A stretch of DNA of 7,215 nucleotides, taken from contig CAZVYG010000140.1 of the NCBI GenBank assembly GCA_964631605.1, positions 1-7,215 on the forward strand. The letters run 5' to 3'. Source of the DNA: JARKQH01 sp964631605 (GTDB lineage: Bacteria > Verrucomicrobiota > Verrucomicrobiia > Limisphaerales > UBA8199). Positions 6,487-7,215 of this stretch are shown piece after piece; within the stretch, counting starts at the first letter, position 1; the number at the start of each line of letters is the position of its first letter. Position numbers and translations under genes: made by a program. A model generated the notes under the pieces. The model searched no databases and had not been told where the DNA came from. It saw nothing but the letters and a program-made list of their open reading frames with translations.

Positions 6487-7050
6487 TCAATCCTCTTTCA
6501 CCAGCACCACGTTTACCAGATCCAAACCCAGCCCCGCGGATTTCTCGTTCCTGCCCACCAATTTGAACATCAGATTGTTCGGGCCCTCCGCCAGCTCGAG
6601 CCGGCCCAGCAGGACCCGCCCGCTCCGGGACTGTTGCCCGGCATACAGGTCCACCTTCTCCCCCGCCGGGTTCTCGTTCTGAAACAATTGGACGATCCCC
6701 TGGGCCGGACCTTTCACCGTTTCCAGATACACCGCATAACGTCCCCCCGCCGGCACCTCGCAAATGGGCGACAGAAAATGCGGGCCGAACCAGTCCGACC
6801 CCGTCGCGGCCAGCGACAGGTATCCTGCCTCCTTTCGCACAAACGAGTAGCGCCCCGAGAAACCGTCGTCGTTACCGCCGGACCGATCGTAGCTCGAAAC
6901 CGACCCAATCGCGACCGAACTCTTGAACGCCGGCAGCCGGTCCAGCCGATGCAGTTCTTCCATGCCCACCGCCTGGGCAAGGACGGCGCTGGCGAGCAGC
7001 ATGCCCGGAAGCCACCCCCACCCTCGTAATCGTTCAAGGTGCGATTTCAT
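6487..7050 (-). CDS. Secreted GH172/DUF2961-like short protein lacking the catalytic core
   Basis: This is a 187-aa secreted protein: basic n-region (KSHLERLR), hydrophobic WLPGMLLASAVLAQA, probable cleavage after AQA (25-27). Residues 30-90 resemble the start of DUF2961 (glycoside hydrolase family 172), with LDRLPAFKS, SSYDRSGGNDDGFSGRYSF (52-70) and VRKE. Residues 98-187 resemble the C-terminal module of such proteins: VPAGGRYAVYLE, KGPAQGIVQLF, AGEKVDLYA, LLGRLELAEGPN, FKLVGRNEKSAGLGLDL. Known GH172 enzymes are much longer and carry their catalytic glutamates in the middle, which is missing here, so activity is doubtful; carbohydrate binding is a guess. The start at 7050 is preferred over the in-frame ATG at 7131 because AGGAG lies eight bases upstream and the signal peptide begins exactly there. 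It is followed three bases later by the lytic transglycosylase, suggesting a shared envelope or extracellular role. The family resemblance is from memory of motifs, not a search. Confidence 0.8.
   Translation of the reverse strand: MKSHLERLRGWGWLPGMLLASAVLAQAVGMEELHRLDRLPAFKSSVAIGSVSSYDRSGGNDDGFSGRYSFVRKEAGYLSLAATGSDWFGPHFLSPICEVPAGGRYAVYLETVKGPAQGIVQLFQNENPAGEKVDLYAGQQSRSGRVLLGRLELAEGPNNLMFKLVGRNEKSAGLGLDLVNVVLVKED
6491..6496 (-). promoter_or_regulatory. Ribosome-binding site of the transglycosylase, inside the upstream gene
   Basis: AGAGGA on the minus strand lies seven bases before the GTG at 6483 and within the last codons of the preceding gene, whose TGA is at 6489-6487. This supports the GTG start and suggests that translation of the two genes is coupled. 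Confidence 0.65.
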
Positions 7051-7058
7051 GGCCGTCA

Positions 7059-7063
7059 CTCCT
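7059..7063 (-). promoter_or_regulatory. Shine-Dalgarno site deciding the GH172-like gene start
   Basis: AGGAG on the minus strand, within TAGGAGT, is eight bases before the ATG at 7050. The alternative in-frame ATG at 7131 lacks a comparable site and would put a non-signal-like 27-residue extension before the signal peptide. Confidence 0.75.
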
Positions 7064-7215
7064 ACCAGACAGACCGGCCCTGCGCCACCGCCAAAACACC
7101 AAATCGCCCAGCCACCATGGCCGGCCCTCATGCTTGTACCAAGAACGTCGTTGGCGCACCCGCCGCGCGGTGTGGACCCCCTCTGCGGCCAGCTCCCGGT
7201 GTTCCGGGAGATTCT
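7064..7215. other. Upstream region without an assignable gene
   Basis: On the minus strand one frame stays open from the right edge through to the gene at 7050, but its translation is rich in Gly, Arg and Trp and resembles no family I know. I see no convincing sigma-70 promoter here. The region holds ggccggcc at 7119-7126 and a perfect 7-bp hairpin at 7193-7210. It is most likely a leader, the end of an upstream unit, or a dispersed intergenic repeat. Confidence 0.4.
7193..7210. repeat. Perfect 7-bp hairpin at the right edge
   Basis: The arms ctcccgg (7193-7199) and ccgggag (7204-7210) pair perfectly across a tgtt loop. On the plus strand the window ends five bases later in ATTCT, so a T run cannot be judged. 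On the minus strand no T run follows. It could be a terminator of an unseen unit or part of a repeat. Confidence 0.45.

Noticed and set aside
6046..7029. 327-codon plus-strand frame across the transglycosylase and GH172-like genes
   Set aside because: It covers two well-supported opposite-strand genes, and its translation has no family character.
7111..7120. gccaccatgg, identical to a eukaryotic Kozak start context
   Set aside because: All gene content is bacterial and no meaningful plus-strand gene follows, so it is a coincidence of GC-rich sequence.
7051..7131. Longer version of the GH172-like protein starting at the ATG at 7131
   Set aside because: The AGGAG site and the signal peptide both point to the ATG at 7050, and the added residues look untranslated.

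Overview
This is a GC-rich bacterial window with mostly G or C third codon positions. It holds five protein genes and no RNA gene, insertion sequence or CRISPR array. A Kdo transferase (waaA) shows a Gram-negative envelope. A PilT-type ATPase implies type IV pili. A secreted protein carries the DUF2961/GH172 signature. The waaA and GH172-like sequences fit Verrucomicrobiota or a related PVC lineage best, but this is inference from protein style and not a measured placement.

Layout: waaA runs on the plus strand from the left edge to 1340 and has lost its first residues to the window edge. Everything else is on the minus strand, so waaA converges on pilT (2476 to 1388) across a 47-base gap that holds two small hairpins. 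Reading the minus strand from the right: a 187-aa secreted GH172-like protein (7050 to 6487); three bases later a secreted MltD-like lytic transglycosylase (6483 to 5524), almost certainly co-transcribed and translationally coupled; an 88-base gap with a good sigma-70 promoter; ileS (5435 to 2616); a 139-base gap with stacked hairpins ending in a T run, which looks like an intrinsic terminator; then pilT.

Functionally this is an envelope and housekeeping neighbourhood: Kdo addition to lipid A, peptidoglycan cleavage, pilus retraction and isoleucine charging. ileS appears to be its own transcription unit, with a promoter in front and a terminator behind.

The most unusual item is the GH172-like protein. 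It joins the N-terminal DUF2961 signature directly to a C-terminal sugar-binding-like module, with the catalytic core apparently absent. Second-tier oddities are a G7 run inside the ileS promoter spacer, altered signature motifs and an enlarged KMSKS loop in IleRS, and a PilT with a cysteine P-loop and a degenerate AIRNLIRE motif. I found no clear evidence of a wholly new multi-gene system.
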